From Arthrobacter sp. PAMC25284 (GTDB lineage Bacteria; Actinomycetota; Actinomycetes; Actinomycetales; Micrococcaceae), in the NCBI RefSeq assembly GCF_019443425.1, contig NZ_CP080382.1:2914001-2978000 (forward strand): 64,000 nt of DNA. Direction: 5' to 3'. Numbering within the stretch: the stretch's first letter is position 1; each line of letters starts with the position of its first letter. Position numbers and translations under genes: made by a program. The notes beneath the pieces are model-generated. The model ran no database searches. It was given only the letters and a program-made list of their open reading frames with translations, and had not been told where the DNA came from. Below, in pieces: positions 26,563 through 36,532 of this stretch.

Positions 26563-27887
26563 TCAAGCCACCGGACGGTAGGCCGACCGTCGGTTTTCGG
26601 CATCCATGCGGTTCATGTCGACGTACTTGAGTTTGGGGAAGCCGACCGAGGCCGGGTCGCCAGGGGCTTCTTCGCCGCGGAGTGTGGCCTGCGCGGTTTC
26701 CCGCATGCATAGGATGCTGATGAAACCGATCACACCGGCAATTGCCATGTACCAGCCGGGAATCAGTTGGTTACCTGTGGTTTCGATCAGCTGGTTGGCC
26801 ACCGTCTGGGATGGCCCGGCGAAGAACGCCGTGGAAAAGTTGTAGCCGATTGCGAACCCGCTGTAGCGCACGGCGGTGGGAAAGAGGGCCGGGAGAGTGG
26901 AGGATACCGCTGCGGTCAGGATCACCAGCAGCAGGCCCAGCACGGCCAGGCCGAGGAATTGGAGCAATTGGTTCGGCAGTCCCAGCATCATTACGGCCGG
27001 AACGGAGAGAGTCGCGTAGCCCGTAGCGGCGAACAGGAGCAGCGGCTTGCGGCCGACCCGGTCCGACAAGGCGCCCACGGGTGGGATGGCGAGCAGCATC
27101 AGCGCCATCATCCCGACCAGCATCCAGTTGCCCTGGGTGGTGTCGTGTCCGAGCTGGCTGCTGAGGTAGGTGGGCATGTAGCCCAGAACCATGTAGAAGG
27201 CCACGTTGAGCAGGACCACAAATCCGGACAGGACCAGGATCTGCTTCCAATGGTGCTTTAGTACCTGGCGTACGGGCGCCTTAGAGCTTTCATTGTGTGC
27301 CGACGCCTCCGAGAAGACCGGGGGCCTCGTCGAGCCGGGTCCGGATCCATAGCGCAATTATGCCCAAGGGGATGGTGACCAGGAACGGGAGCCGCCACCA
27401 GCCATCAAGCATTCCTTGTTCGCCGACGATGCTCACGAGGCCGGTGCATAGAATTCCCGCGAGAATGAATCCGACGGTGGTTCCAAACTCCAGGAATGAG
27501 CCAAAGAAACCGCGACGGCGGTCCGGAGCCTGACGCCAGCGTCATCAGAATCACGGTGAGAACCATGACCTTCTGTCGGCCCACTTTGTCCCCCAACGGA
27601 CCCAATATGATTCCGCCCAGCGGCCGGACGAGGAAGGATAATGCCAGGGTGGCCAGCGTCAGCGTAACGCCCACACCGCCGTCGCCCTCCTTTGAACCAA
27701 AGAAGTTTGTTGCCATGTAGATGGTGAGGTAGCCATAAACAGCGTAGTCGTACCATTCAACGGCGTTCCCCAGCGCGGATCCAGTGATGGAGCGTCGGAG
27801 AGTTTGTTTGGCCTCCAGGGTCTCGGGTTCTGACCCTGGAGCCATAAGTACCGGTTTTTTGCTAACTAGCGGCTGCATACTGGTCAC
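26563..27887 (-). pseudogene. MHS-family MFS transporter (ProP-like), internal deletion and frameshift
   Basis: The N-terminal part (27887 to about 27536) reads GSALGNAVEWYDYAVYGYL, a typical metabolite:H+ symporter opening, through VLTVILMTLASG. It then jumps directly to DRRRGFFGSFLEFGTTVGF in another frame; about 45 residues (loop, TM4 and the R-x3-QG region) are missing. Near 27325 a second shift (CCCCC instead of CCCC) separates LDEAP from PVFSEASAHN. The last 250 residues are intact. Proline, betaine or related amino acids are plausible ancestral substrates. It is non-functional as written. Confidence 0.85.
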
Positions 27888-28216
27888 AGGCTTAGTCCTT
27901 CGAAGTGATGGCGTTCAGGAAAACATCCCGAACTTGGTGCGCCTTGTCTGGAGCGGAAATCCTCTGGAGCTGGGCCAGGGGACGCTCCTAAATATCGTTG
28001 CTGCCGCTTCCTGGTGGAGAGTGGCGACGATCACGTCTGGACTCCATATTGACGGTTATCTGCTGAAAGTAAAAGCGGATTTTCGTGGCTAGTAAGGTCC
28101 ATAAAAACAGGACGTTTCAAGAAGTGGCGAACGAGATGCTATTTGAAGCAAAAGTAAAAATAACCAAGCGCAAACCATCGCTTTTTCTTTAGGTCCCAGT
28201 GTCGGAACATGGTGAC
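27888..28216. other. Divergent intergenic region, lower GC
   Basis: A 329-bp gap between the MHS transporter (-) and the ammonia-lyase gene (+), visibly richer in A/T than its surroundings (28040-28190). TTGACG at 28049-28054 with A/T-rich sequence downstream may be part of a promoter, but no well-spaced -10 is evident. No gene or RNA was recognised. Confidence 0.5.
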
Positions 28217-29353
28217 ATGACTTCCACAGACACCGCCTACTGGTACGCCAATCCTGCCGCCCGGAGTTGGCGAACCGCAGCCCCGGACTCCGCGGAGTCC
28301 TTCCACCGGACGCTTGCCGGTTATGCTCCCACCCCGCTGACCGAACTTCCGAGTCTTGCTGCCGAGCTCGGCGTGGGCCGCGTATTTCTCAAGGACGAGT
28401 CCAACAGGCTGGGCCTGCCCGCTTTCAAAATCCTTGGGGCATCGTGGGCCGTTTGCAGGGCCCTGTGCCAGCGCTACAACCTGGACCCCGATGGCATGAC
28501 TGTCCCCCGGCTCAAGGACTTTATTCGCTCCAACGTGGGGGTCACAGATATGCCGGTGCTGGTCACTGCCACCGATGGCAACCATGGCCGGGCAATATCC
28601 CGGATGGCAGCCCTGTTGGGCCTGTCCGCACGGATCTACGTCCCCGCGGGACTAAGCTCGTCCGCCATTAATGGCATCAGGAGCGAAGGGGCAGACCTGG
28701 TTGAAACCGATAACATCTACGACGACGTCGTCACCCTAGCGGCGGAATCCACCCACGGCGAAGCCCGCGACGTACTGATCCAGGACACCGCGTGGGAGGG
28801 ATACATGGAGGTCCCACAATGGATCGTTGATGGGTACGGCACGTTGTTCGGCGAGATTGACGACGCACTCCGGGAGCTGCACGTGGCCGGTCCGGATCTG
28901 GTCGCCTGCCCCGTTGGTGTTGGTTCCCTCGCCCAGGCGCTGGTGGAGCACTACCGAACCCCCGGAAATGCCGCCCCGGTCCTCCTGAGTGCCGAGCCGG
29001 ATACCGCCGCCTGCATAGCCCAGTCCTTGCAGGCGGGAAAACCGGTAGTGGTGGATACCTCCTTTCCGTCCATCATGTCCGGGCTCAATTGCGGCACGCC
29101 CTCCGAACTGGGCTGGCCGGCGCTCCTGGCTGGGGTCGATGCCGCCGTCAGCGTCTCCGAGGCGGATTGTCGCCAAGCAGTCCTGGATCTGCAGAGCTTG
29201 GGTCAGGATGTGGGCCCTTGCGGTGCGGCTTCCCTGGCCGGCGTCCGGGCCGCCCTCTCCAGCCCGGAACGGCGACAGCAGATGGGCCTCAACGAAACCT
29301 CCGTGATCGTCCTGGTCAGCACCGAAGGCCTCGCGGCCAACCCGCTCCGATGA
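28217..29353 (+). CDS. Diaminopropionate ammonia-lyase-like PLP enzyme
   Basis: A 378-aa fold-type II PLP enzyme. The Schiff-base Lys is in LGLPAFKILGASWA, the phosphate-binding Gly-rich loop is CPVGVGSLAQ, and the substrate Asn loop is TATDGNHGRA. The AFKxLGA context is characteristic of diaminopropionate ammonia-lyase (2,3-diaminopropionate to pyruvate and two ammonia) rather than threonine dehydratase. GTG 28199 is an alternative start. The M20 deacylase gene overlaps its stop, implying a shared pathway. RidA genes nearby fit an aminoacrylate-releasing enzyme. Confidence 0.82.
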   Translation: MTSTDTAYWYANPAARSWRTAAPDSAESFHRTLAGYAPTPLTELPSLAAELGVGRVFLKDESNRLGLPAFKILGASWAVCRALCQRYNLDPDGMTVPRLKDFIRSNVGVTDMPVLVTATDGNHGRAISRMAALLGLSARIYVPAGLSSSAINGIRSEGADLVETDNIYDDVVTLAAESTHGEARDVLIQDTAWEGYMEVPQWIVDGYGTLFGEIDDALRELHVAGPDLVACPVGVGSLAQALVEHYRTPGNAAPVLLSAEPDTAACIAQSLQAGKPVVVDTSFPSIMSGLNCGTPSELGWPALLAGVDAAVSVSEADCRQAVLDLQSLGQDVGPCGAASLAGVRAALSSPERRQQMGLNETSVIVLVSTEGLAANPLR

Positions 29354-30549
29354 AAGACCTGTTCCCCATGAAAACCAGCGAACACGCAATGCCAAAAGCC
29401 ACGCACGGCGTACTGGAGGATCCGGTAGCGCTCCTTCAGGACCTCGTCCGGATCAATTCCGTCAACCCGGACCTGGTTCCCGGGGCAGCTGGAGAAGCAG
29501 CCCTTGCTGATTTCACTGCCGACTGGCTTCAGAGGCGGGGCTTCACCGTGACCCGCCTCGAAGCCGTGCCTGGGCGTCCCTCCATCGTGGCCGTCGCTGC
29601 CGGCACGGGCGGTGGCAAGAGCTTGATGTTCAACGGCCACCTCGATACCGTCACGCTCGCCGGCTATGACGGGGACCCTCTTGAGCCCCGTCTGGAGGAC
29701 GACCGCATGTATGGCCGCGGGACGTTCGATATGAAGGCCGGCATCGCCGCGATGATGACCGCCGCCGCTGCCGCCGCATCACGGCCGCATGCGGGTGACA
29801 TCATCGTGGCCCTCGTCGCGGACGAGGAATTCGCCAGCGCCGGCACCGAGGAGGTTCTTCGGCACTTCACGGCCGACGCCGCCATCGTCTCAGAACCCAC
29901 GCACGAGGACATCGTGATCGCCCACCGAGGCTTCGTGTGGTTCGACGTCACCATCAACGGCACTGCCGCGCACGGCTCCCGCCCCGATCTGGGCATCGAC
30001 GCCATCGCCAAGACCGGGAGATTCCTCACCGGCCTCGACGAGCTCAGCCGCTCGCTGCTCACCGGGCCCGGCCACGCGGTGCTGGGAACGGGAAGCATCC
30101 ACGCGTCGCTCATTCGCGGCGGCGAAGAGCTCTCGAGTTATCCCGCGGCCTGCACTGTCTCGCTCGAACGACGCACGGTGCCCGGGGAAAGCGCAGCAAC
30201 GGTGGAGGCCGAACTGCGGGAAATCCTCGACGCGATCGCCGCCTCCGACCCCGACTTCAGCTATACGCTGGCCGCGGGTCTGGAACGCCACGCGTTCGAG
30301 GTCCCCGCCGACGCCCCGATCGTCCGTGCTGTCATGGCCGCTGCGGGGGCGGTCATGGGGCAGGCCGCCGCCGTCCGTGGCGAAGCGTTCTGGACCGATG
30401 CTTCCCTCATGCTCGAAGCCGGGATACCCGGGCTGCTGTTCGGAGTTGACGGCGCTGGCGCCCACGCTGCCACCGAATGGGTCGACCTCGGCTCGCTGAA
30501 GCGGGTCAGTCACATCCTTGCCGCCACGGCCACCGATTTCTGCCACTAA
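29350..30549 (+). CDS. M20-family metallopeptidase / N-acyl-amino-acid deacylase
   Basis: A 399-aa ArgE/DapE-type hydrolase. Metal ligands: FNGHLDTV, GRGTFDMKAG, DEEFASAGTEE (catalytic Glu pair), and Glu in VSEPTHED. The lid-domain His is in TAAHGSRPDLG. ATG 29350 overlaps the lyase stop as ATGA; ATG 29368 and 29389 are later options. In this setting it would free an amino acid from an N-acyl or peptide conjugate for the adjacent lyase (inference). Confidence 0.87.
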   Translation: MKDLFPMKTSEHAMPKATHGVLEDPVALLQDLVRINSVNPDLVPGAAGEAALADFTADWLQRRGFTVTRLEAVPGRPSIVAVAAGTGGGKSLMFNGHLDTVTLAGYDGDPLEPRLEDDRMYGRGTFDMKAGIAAMMTAAAAAASRPHAGDIIVALVADEEFASAGTEEVLRHFTADAAIVSEPTHEDIVIAHRGFVWFDVTINGTAAHGSRPDLGIDAIAKTGRFLTGLDELSRSLLTGPGHAVLGTGSIHASLIRGGEELSSYPAACTVSLERRTVPGESAATVEAELREILDAIAASDPDFSYTLAAGLERHAFEVPADAPIVRAVMAAAGAVMGQAAAVRGEAFWTDASLMLEAGIPGLLFGVDGAGAHAATEWVDLGSLKRVSHILAATATDFCH

Positions 30550-30571
30550 CCCCACTTTTTAAAGGATTATC

Positions 30572-31054
30572 ATGACTGACCAGACCATCTCACTGTCCCA
30601 CCAGGCACTCCGGGGACGACTCGCTGAACTCGGGTTGGAACTCCCTGAAGTCCCCGGCGCCGTCGCCGCCTACGTACCCGCCGTCCGGACCGGAAACACC
30701 GTCTACACCTCCGGGCAGCTTCCCCTCCGGGAGGGCGTTATGGCTGCTGCGGGCAAGGTGGGATCCGACGTCTCCGCCGAGACGGCGGCCGACCTGGCCA
30801 GGACCTGTGTTCTGAACGCGCTGGCCGCCGCGGGCGCCCTCGGCGACCTGGACCACGCAAGAATCCTCAAAGTCACCGGTTTCGTCGCCTCGGCCGCCGG
30901 ATTCAATGGCCAGCCGGCGGTGGTCAACGGTGCCAGCGAGCTGCTGAACGAGCTGTTCGGTACCCGCGGGGAGCACGCGCGCTCGGCAGTGGGAGTGGCC
31001 GAACTGCCCCTGGATGCCCCCGTCGAGGTGGAGATTATCGTAGAGTTTTCCTGA
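30572..31054 (+). CDS. RidA-family protein (long type)
   Basis: A 160-aa YjgF/RidA-like protein of the longer subgroup: VYTSGQLPLREGVM and VEVEIIVEFS flank the trimer-interface region. Canonical RidA deaminates reactive enamines such as 2-aminoacrylate; the longer subgroup lacks a uniform activity. It follows the M20 gene by 22 nt with AAAGGA before the ATG, so it belongs to the lyase operon. Confidence 0.85.
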   Translation: MTDQTISLSHQALRGRLAELGLELPEVPGAVAAYVPAVRTGNTVYTSGQLPLREGVMAAAGKVGSDVSAETAADLARTCVLNALAAAGALGDLDHARILKVTGFVASAAGFNGQPAVVNGASELLNELFGTRGEHARSAVGVAELPLDAPVEVEIIVEFS

Positions 31055-31097
31055 CCGGCGCATCACGCACCGAATCGATGCGGCAGAGGGGACAGAT

Positions 31098-32006
31098 GTG
31101 CTGAACGTCGTCCGGCTCAGGGTCTTGCGGGAGCTGCACCACCGCAAGACCCTCTCTGCCGTCGCCGCGGCCTTGTCCTACAGCACGTCAGCGGTGTCGC
31201 AGCAGGTCCGGCTGCTGGAAAAGGAAATCGGCGTCCCTCTGGTTGAGCCGTCCGGGCGCCGTCTGCAGCTGACCCCCCAGGGCCTGATCCTGGTGGCGCA
31301 CGCCGAGCAGATCCTCGAACTGCTCGAACGGGCAGAAGCCGACGTTTCCCGGTCGATGTCCCAGCCCCGAGGCGTCGTCAAGGTCGCAGCCTTCCAGTCC
31401 GCGGCGTTGACGATAGTTCCCGACGCCCTGACCGAGCTGCGCCGCCTGCACCCGCAACTGAGCGTGGAGTTCGAACAAGGGGAACCCGAGGTCACGCTGC
31501 CCTCGCTGGCCTCGTCCGAATACGATCTTGTTATCGCCGAGGCATTTCCCGGACTTCCCCTGCCGTCATTGCCCGGGATCGCTGTCACCACGATCATGGA
31601 CGATCCATTATGGCTCGTTATGGACGCGGCCATCACCGAAGGCCTGGACCCGGGCCAGGACCTGATAGCGCAGCTCGCGGACGCCCGCTGGGCGGTCGAA
31701 TCCGCAGACTCGGCTTCCCGGACCTGGCTAACCAACCAGTGCCGGAAGGCCGGCTTCGAACCACACGTCATCTGTGCCTCCGAAGATGTCGCCGTGCATC
31801 TGAGGTTTGTCGAAACAGGATTGGCCGTCGCAGTCCTTCCCGGGCTCGCCCTCGTTGGTGCCTCGCCAAACCTTCGCCGCTACCCCACGGCCTCGGGTAT
31901 GCAAAGCCGTCAAATTCTTCTCGCAACCAGGGAAGCCTCCAGCACCCGCCCCGCCATAGCAGCCGTTTCCGCCGCCCTTCAGCGCGCAGCAGCAGCTTAC
32001 GGGTGA
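31098..32006 (+). CDS. LysR-family transcriptional regulator
   Basis: A 302-aa LTTR starting at GTG 31098 (MLNVVRLRVLRELHHRKTL) after GAGGGG. The N-terminal HTH is LSAVAAALSYSTSAVSQQVRLLEKEIG, followed by the linker helix and a two-lobed effector domain (about residues 90-295). It lies in the same direction as, and just behind, the lyase-deacylase-RidA genes, so it may control that operon or the transporter genes downstream. Confidence 0.9.
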   Translation: MLNVVRLRVLRELHHRKTLSAVAAALSYSTSAVSQQVRLLEKEIGVPLVEPSGRRLQLTPQGLILVAHAEQILELLERAEADVSRSMSQPRGVVKVAAFQSAALTIVPDALTELRRLHPQLSVEFEQGEPEVTLPSLASSEYDLVIAEAFPGLPLPSLPGIAVTTIMDDPLWLVMDAAITEGLDPGQDLIAQLADARWAVESADSASRTWLTNQCRKAGFEPHVICASEDVAVHLRFVETGLAVAVLPGLALVGASPNLRRYPTASGMQSRQILLATREASSTRPAIAAVSAALQRAAAAYG

Positions 32007-32118
32007 CAACGCGGAAACTGGCTGCGGGAGCATGATCGGGGGTTAGGTCGAGATTGGAACCGGCTGACCCTTCCTGCGGGGCGCGGCGCCATCTTCCGAT
32101 CCGCCATGGTCCGCGCGG

Positions 32119-32496
32119 TCATTCGTCAAGGACGGCCACAGCGTCGATTTCCACTTTCATGCCGGGTCCGAGTCCGGCGGAGACGGTGGTCCGCACGGGG
32201 AATGGGGCTTCAAAGAACTGGGCGTAGGCCTCGTTCATGCCGGCGAATTCCGAGTCGTCACTGAGGTAAACACGGACCGAGACGAGGTCCTTCAAGGTTC
32301 CGCCACCGGCTTCCAGCACGTTTTTCAGGTTGGTGAAGGCCTGTTTTGTCTGGGCCCCGACATCTTCGCCCACAAGTTCACGGGCGGCTGTGAATCCGCC
32401 CTGGCCTGCGAGGTACATAAAGGGACCGACGCGTACCGCCTGGGAATAGGGGCCGACGGGCACAGGAGCGAGAGGGGTTTTGATTTCTTTTTTCAT
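32119..32496 (-). CDS. RidA-family enamine/imine deaminase
   Basis: A 125-aa canonical-length RidA: VPVGPYSQAVRVGPFMYLAGQ, the catalytic-type Arg in APFPVRTTVSAG and the C-terminal VEIDAVAVLDE. The usual activity is hydrolysis of 2-aminoacrylate and related imines to keto acids, preventing PLP-enzyme damage. It is divergent from the amino-acid ABC transporter genes across a dyad-bearing promoter region, pointing to co-regulation with uptake. Confidence 0.9.
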   Translation of the reverse strand: MKKEIKTPLAPVPVGPYSQAVRVGPFMYLAGQGGFTAARELVGEDVGAQTKQAFTNLKNVLEAGGGTLKDLVSVRVYLSDDSEFAGMNEAYAQFFEAPFPVRTTVSAGLGPGMKVEIDAVAVLDE

Positions 32497-32532
32497 TTGT
32501 GAACCTTCTGCACGGAAAATTTGGGCCGCCTC

Positions 32533-32591
32533 TTGACGGGTAGGATGTGAAGTATGACACTTGGACTGTCAGACAGTCTGATACTAGGAGG
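32533..32591 (+). promoter_or_regulatory. Candidate GntR operator and ribosome site before the transporter operon
   Basis: The perfect dyad GACTGT-CAG-ACAGTC (32564-32578) has the TGT-N3-ACA core typical of FCD-type GntR regulators. TTGACG at 32533-32538 and TATGAC at 32553-32558 are possible but short-spaced promoter elements just upstream, so the dyad would cover the transcription start. AGGAGG (32586-32591) is the ribosome site of the binding-protein gene. The GntR gene at 36533 is the natural candidate regulator. Confidence 0.68.
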
Positions 32592-32597
32592 AAAATT

Positions 32598-33506
32598 ATG
32601 GGCATGCAAAAGAAATCCGTGGGTCGCACCGGCCTCACCGCCGTCATCGGAGGGCTGGCGCTGGCGCTCACCGGCTGCGGCGGTGCCTCATCAGGGGCGC
32701 CGGCGGCGTCACCGTCCGTGGCCACCGACGCCAGACTCGCGGCCCTCGTGCCGGATGACATTCGGCAGGCAGGAAAAATGCGGGTCGCCACCGACCCTAC
32801 GTATGCTCCGTTTGAATCAATGGATACGGACGGGAAGACCATTGTGGGGCTGGACCCCGACCTGGCTACCGCGGTCGGTGACCTGCTGGGCCTGAAGGTC
32901 GAATTTGTCCCGACATCCTTCGACGCGCTGATTCCGTCGCTGGCTGCCAACAAGGTCGATCTGGCGATGTCATCCATTGGGGACACCAAGGAACGCGAGA
33001 AGACCGTGGACTTCGCCACCTACTACTGGAACGGCACCCTGTTGCTGGTCGGCAAGGGCAACCCGAAGGCCCTCGCCGCAGACCAGACCTGCGGGGCCCG
33101 CATCGGCGTCATCCGCGGTTCACTGCAGCAGACGACGTTCCTCCCCGGCCAGGAGAGCGCCTGCACGTCGGCCAGTAAGCCGGCACCCACCGCGGAGGTC
33201 TACCAGAACGCACCCCAGGCGGAGCTGGCCCTGCAGAGCGACCGCATCGACGGGGTCATGCTCGACGCGCCTCCACTGGTAGACGTGTCAAAGAAGAACC
33301 CGGAAAAGTTCGAAGCCGTTGGTCCGCTGCTGAAAAACCCGAACCCCGGCGGCGTTGCCCTGCCCAAGGACAGCAAGCTGACGGCGGCTGTCAACGCCGC
33401 GATCAATGAGTTGATCCGGAACGGCACGTACGGTTCATTGCTGAGCAAGTGGAATCTGGACGCCATCAAGATCGATAAATCCGAAATCAACGGTGCCCGG
33501 TCGTGA
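32598..33506 (+). CDS. Amino-acid ABC transporter, lipoprotein substrate-binding protein
   Basis: A 302-aa SBP_bac_3 family protein starting at ATG 32598. Signal peptide with lipobox ALTGC, so it is anchored to the outer face of the membrane. The fold shows VATDPTYAPFESMD, the VGLDPDLATAVGDLLGL helix and PSLAANKVDLAMSSIGDTKE, as in glutamine/arginine/opine-binding proteins. First gene of a four-gene unit with permease, ATPase and oxidase. Confidence 0.92.
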   Translation: MGMQKKSVGRTGLTAVIGGLALALTGCGGASSGAPAASPSVATDARLAALVPDDIRQAGKMRVATDPTYAPFESMDTDGKTIVGLDPDLATAVGDLLGLKVEFVPTSFDALIPSLAANKVDLAMSSIGDTKEREKTVDFATYYWNGTLLLVGKGNPKALAADQTCGARIGVIRGSLQQTTFLPGQESACTSASKPAPTAEVYQNAPQAELALQSDRIDGVMLDAPPLVDVSKKNPEKFEAVGPLLKNPNPGGVALPKDSKLTAAVNAAINELIRNGTYGSLLSKWNLDAIKIDKSEINGARS

Positions 33507-34471
33507 AGGCCCACACTGAACCGCTCTTGCCTGGGCAGGCAGAACCGGTCTCGGTGCGGCAGCACGAACCCGAACGGGTTATCAAGCTTAAACGGCCAGG
33601 GCGCTGGGCCTCGTATGTCCTGATCCTCATATTTGCTGCGCTGGCCATCCAGTCCGTGGCGACCAACCCCAACTTCGGTTGGCCCGTCGTCGGCGAGTAT
33701 TTCATGTCACCGCGGGTGCTGGACGGTTTGCTGAATACCCTGCAGTTGACGGTCATTGCCATGGTCCTGGGCGTCGTGCTTGGCGTCGTTCTTGCCGTTA
33801 TGCGACTGAGCTCCAATCCGGCTCTCCAAGGCGCCGCGGGCCTGTACATCTGGTTCTTCCGCGGGACGCCCATCTTCGTCCAGCTGCTTTTCTGGGGCTA
33901 TATTTCCGCGCTCTACCCGCTGCTCAGCCTGGGAGTACCGGGCGGGCCCACGTTGTTCGCCATGGACACCAACTCGCTGATCACCCCGGTGATTGCGGCG
34001 ATTCTGGGCCTCGGGCTGAACGAGGCAGCCTACATGGCGGAAATCGTCCGTGCCGGCATCGTCTCCGTCGGTAAAGGACAGACGGAGGCCGCCCATGCCC
34101 TTGGCATGTCGAACATGCGGGCGTTGCGGCGCATCGTTCTTCCGCAGGCGATGAGCGTAATTGTGCCGCCGACAGCGAACAATGCGATCTCGATGCTTAA
34201 AACAACATCCCTCGTCAGTGTGCTGTCCTTCCCGGAACTGCTCTATGCCACCCAATTGATTTACGCCGAGAACTTCCAAACCATCCCGCTGCTGATCACG
34301 GCCTCCATCTGGTATCTCATCGTCACCTCGGTGATGACCGTCGGCCAGTACTACACCGAACGCCACTACGGCAGAAGCACTCGGGACCAAAGCAAGGGGA
34401 TGCTTCGACGCATCCTGGAGCTGCAAAAACGACGCGGCACCAATGACGCGGCCGCCGGCAGGAGAATCTGA
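33503..34471 (+). CDS. Amino-acid ABC transporter permease
   Basis: A 322-aa HisM/GlnP-type permease with about five or six membrane segments. The EAA loop contacting the ATPase is [26 protein letters not shown] start overlaps the binding-protein stop (GTGA). Only one permease gene is present, so the channel would be a homodimer. The N-terminal 30 residues are a hydrophilic extension. Confidence 0.92.
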   Translation: MKAHTEPLLPGQAEPVSVRQHEPERVIKLKRPGRWASYVLILIFAALAIQSVATNPNFGWPVVGEYFMSPRVLDGLLNTLQLTVIAMVLGVVLGVVLAVMRLSSNPALQGAAGLYIWFFRGTPIFVQLLFWGYISALYPLLSLGVPGGPTLFAMDTNSLITPVIAAILGLGLNEAAYMAEIVRAGIVSVGKGQTEAAHALGMSNMRALRRIVLPQAMSVIVPPTANNAISMLKTTSLVSVLSFPELLYATQLIYAENFQTIPLLITASIWYLIVTSVMTVGQYYTERHYGRSTRDQSKGMLRRILELQKRRGTNDAAAGRRI

Positions 34472-35244
34472 TGACCCACACACCCGAAATGATGGTCACC
34501 GCCACCAACGTCTGGAAGTCTTTCGGCCACAACGAAGTCCTGAAAGGCATCAACCTGGAAGTCCGGCGAGGCGAAGTGATGACGCTTCTGGGCCCGTCCG
34601 GATCAGGCAAATCAACCTTTCTGCGCCTCATCAATCACCTGGACACGGTAACGGCAGGCCGGATCGCAGTCGACGGCGACCTCGTCGGATACCGCGAACA
34701 CTCCGGCGCCCTTCACGAACTGCGCCCCAAAGACATTGCCCGGATGCGCTCGGAGGTGGGCATGGTGTTCCAGCAGTTCAACCTCTTCCCCCACATGACC
34801 GTTCTGCAGAACATCATGGAAGCGCCGATCGGGGTCAAAAAAGAACCCAAAGCACGCGTCCAGGAACGCGCCGAACGGCTCCTCGCACGGGTTGGTCTCT
34901 CCGACAAGCGCAACGCCTACCCAGGATCCCTCTCCGGCGGCCAACAACAGCGGATCGCGATTGCCCGAGCCCTGGCCATGGAACCCAAACTCATGCTCTT
35001 CGACGAACCGACCTCGGCCCTCGACCCGGAACTGGTCGGTGAAGTCCTGGACGTCATGAAAGACCTGGCATCGACGGGCATGACGATGATCGTCGTGACC
35101 CACGAGATGGGTTTCGCCCGGGAAGTCGCCGACACCGTGGTCTTCATGGACGGCGGAGTCGTCGTTGAAGCAGGCACGCCGGGCGATGTGCTGGGCAACC
35201 CCCGAGAAGAACGCACCCAGGCGTTCCTGAGCAAAGTCCTCTGA
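34471..35244 (+). CDS. Amino-acid ABC transporter ATP-binding protein
   Basis: A 257-aa ABC ATPase. Walker [11 protein letters not shown]-loop [12 protein letters not shown], signature [15 protein letters not shown], Walker [16 protein letters not shown]-loop VTHEMGFA. It is of the GlnQ/HisP polar amino acid class. Its ATG shares one base with the permease stop. It powers uptake by the preceding components. Confidence 0.94.
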   Translation: MTHTPEMMVTATNVWKSFGHNEVLKGINLEVRRGEVMTLLGPSGSGKSTFLRLINHLDTVTAGRIAVDGDLVGYREHSGALHELRPKDIARMRSEVGMVFQQFNLFPHMTVLQNIMEAPIGVKKEPKARVQERAERLLARVGLSDKRNAYPGSLSGGQQQRIAIARALAMEPKLMLFDEPTSALDPELVGEVLDVMKDLASTGMTMIVVTHEMGFAREVADTVVFMDGGVVVEAGTPGDVLGNPREERTQAFLSKVL

Positions 35245-35269
35245 CCCCACTACTTTTAAGGAACCAACA

Positions 35270-36427
35270 ATGAAAATAGCCGTCATCGGTGCCGGAATGA
35301 TCGGCGTTTCGATCGCCGCTGAAGCGGCCGCCCGCGGCGCCCAGGTCACGCTGATCGACCAGGGGGCGCCCGGCGCAGGCACCTCCGCGGTTTCCTATGC
35401 GTGGGTCAATTCCAACAACAAGGAGCCGGAGAGCTACTACGAACTGAACCTTGCCGGGCTGGAGGCACACCACCGGCTCGCCGCCTCCGGTGCCGACTGG
35501 CTGCGTCCCACCGGCCATATCGAGTTCGCCACCGACCCGGAGCACGAAGTGGAGCTCCAGAGCCGTCTGGAACGCCTCGGCGAACTCGGGTACCCGGCCG
35601 ATAAAATCACCCCGTCCTACGCCCGGGAACTCGTCCCTGACCTGCTCATACCCGACAGCGCCGGGGTGGTCGCATACTTTCCCCGGGAAGCCCACTGCTA
35701 TCCCAGCCTGTACATCCGCCATCAGCTCCGGCGTGCCCGGGAATCAGGTGTAAAAATCCTGTCCGGTGTGGCGGTGGAGAACTTCCGTGAAGCACCCGGT
35801 GGCGTGCGGCTGGGCCTCAGCGACGGATCCACCATCCTCGCCGACCGGGTCGTCAGCGCTGCCGGCCGCTGGACCAACACGGTCACTGCAACCGCCGGAT
35901 TTGGGCCGGTAATGACGGAGTACCAGGAGCCCGGTGACGTTACTGTGGGCTACCTCGCCGTCACAAACCCCCTGTCCACCTCGATAGACCGCCTTCTCAC
36001 CACACCCTCCCTGAACATCCGGCCCGACGGCGGCGGGCGTCTCCTGCTCCAGGCCCTGGACCTTGACGGGACGGCAGCGCCCGGAGCCGACTTGCGCCCG
36101 GACTCATCCCTGGCCGACGAATTCCTCAGCAGGCTCCGCAAAGTGCTGGGAAATACCGATAACGCATCCGTCACCGAGCTGCGGGTCGGAGTACGCGCCA
36201 TGCCGGCCGACGGCCGCAGCATCATCGGCCCGGTCGCGTCCGCATCCTGGCTCTACCTGGTCGCCACCCACAGCGGTGTCACCCTGGCGCCATTCCTCGG
36301 AGCGAGCGTAACCGCAGAAATCATGGGAGAGACCGAACCCCTATTTGCGGATTTCAGGCCGGATCGTCTCCTCGACAATGCCCCCGCCGCTCGACTGGCG
36401 GCCCCCCGGAAGCCCGGACAGCAGTAG
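35270..36427 (+). CDS. FAD-dependent DAO-family oxidoreductase
   Basis: A 385-aa flavoprotein with the dinucleotide motif IAVIGAGMIGVSIAAEAA at residues 3-20 and the DAO-fold C-terminal loop AMPADGRSIIGP. It resembles glycine oxidase, D-amino-acid dehydrogenase and sarcosine-oxidase-like enzymes, which oxidise an amine to an imine. Located 25 nt behind the transporter ATPase, it is likely the first catabolic step for the imported amine (inference). RidA next door would help hydrolyse the imine. Confidence 0.85.
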   Translation: MKIAVIGAGMIGVSIAAEAAARGAQVTLIDQGAPGAGTSAVSYAWVNSNNKEPESYYELNLAGLEAHHRLAASGADWLRPTGHIEFATDPEHEVELQSRLERLGELGYPADKITPSYARELVPDLLIPDSAGVVAYFPREAHCYPSLYIRHQLRRARESGVKILSGVAVENFREAPGGVRLGLSDGSTILADRVVSAAGRWTNTVTATAGFGPVMTEYQEPGDVTVGYLAVTNPLSTSIDRLLTTPSLNIRPDGGGRLLLQALDLDGTAAPGADLRPDSSLADEFLSRLRKVLGNTDNASVTELRVGVRAMPADGRSIIGPVASASWLYLVATHSGVTLAPFLGASVTAEIMGETEPLFADFRPDRLLDNAPAARLAAPRKPGQQ

Positions 36428-36532
36428 ACACGATAGCCGCGGATCCCAAGCACTCACCTAGGATCGTGAATCAGGACATGGCGGCGCCAGCCCGTTATAG
36501 AAAAGCACCGCCACAACACTAGGAGTCCACCC

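Noticed and set aside
25269..30549. Reading the M24/M20 pair as an ectoine degradation cluster (doeA/doeB)
   Set aside because: No ectoine-type regulator, transaminase or dehydrogenase is present, and the M20 protein is DapE/ArgE-like rather than the DoeB family.
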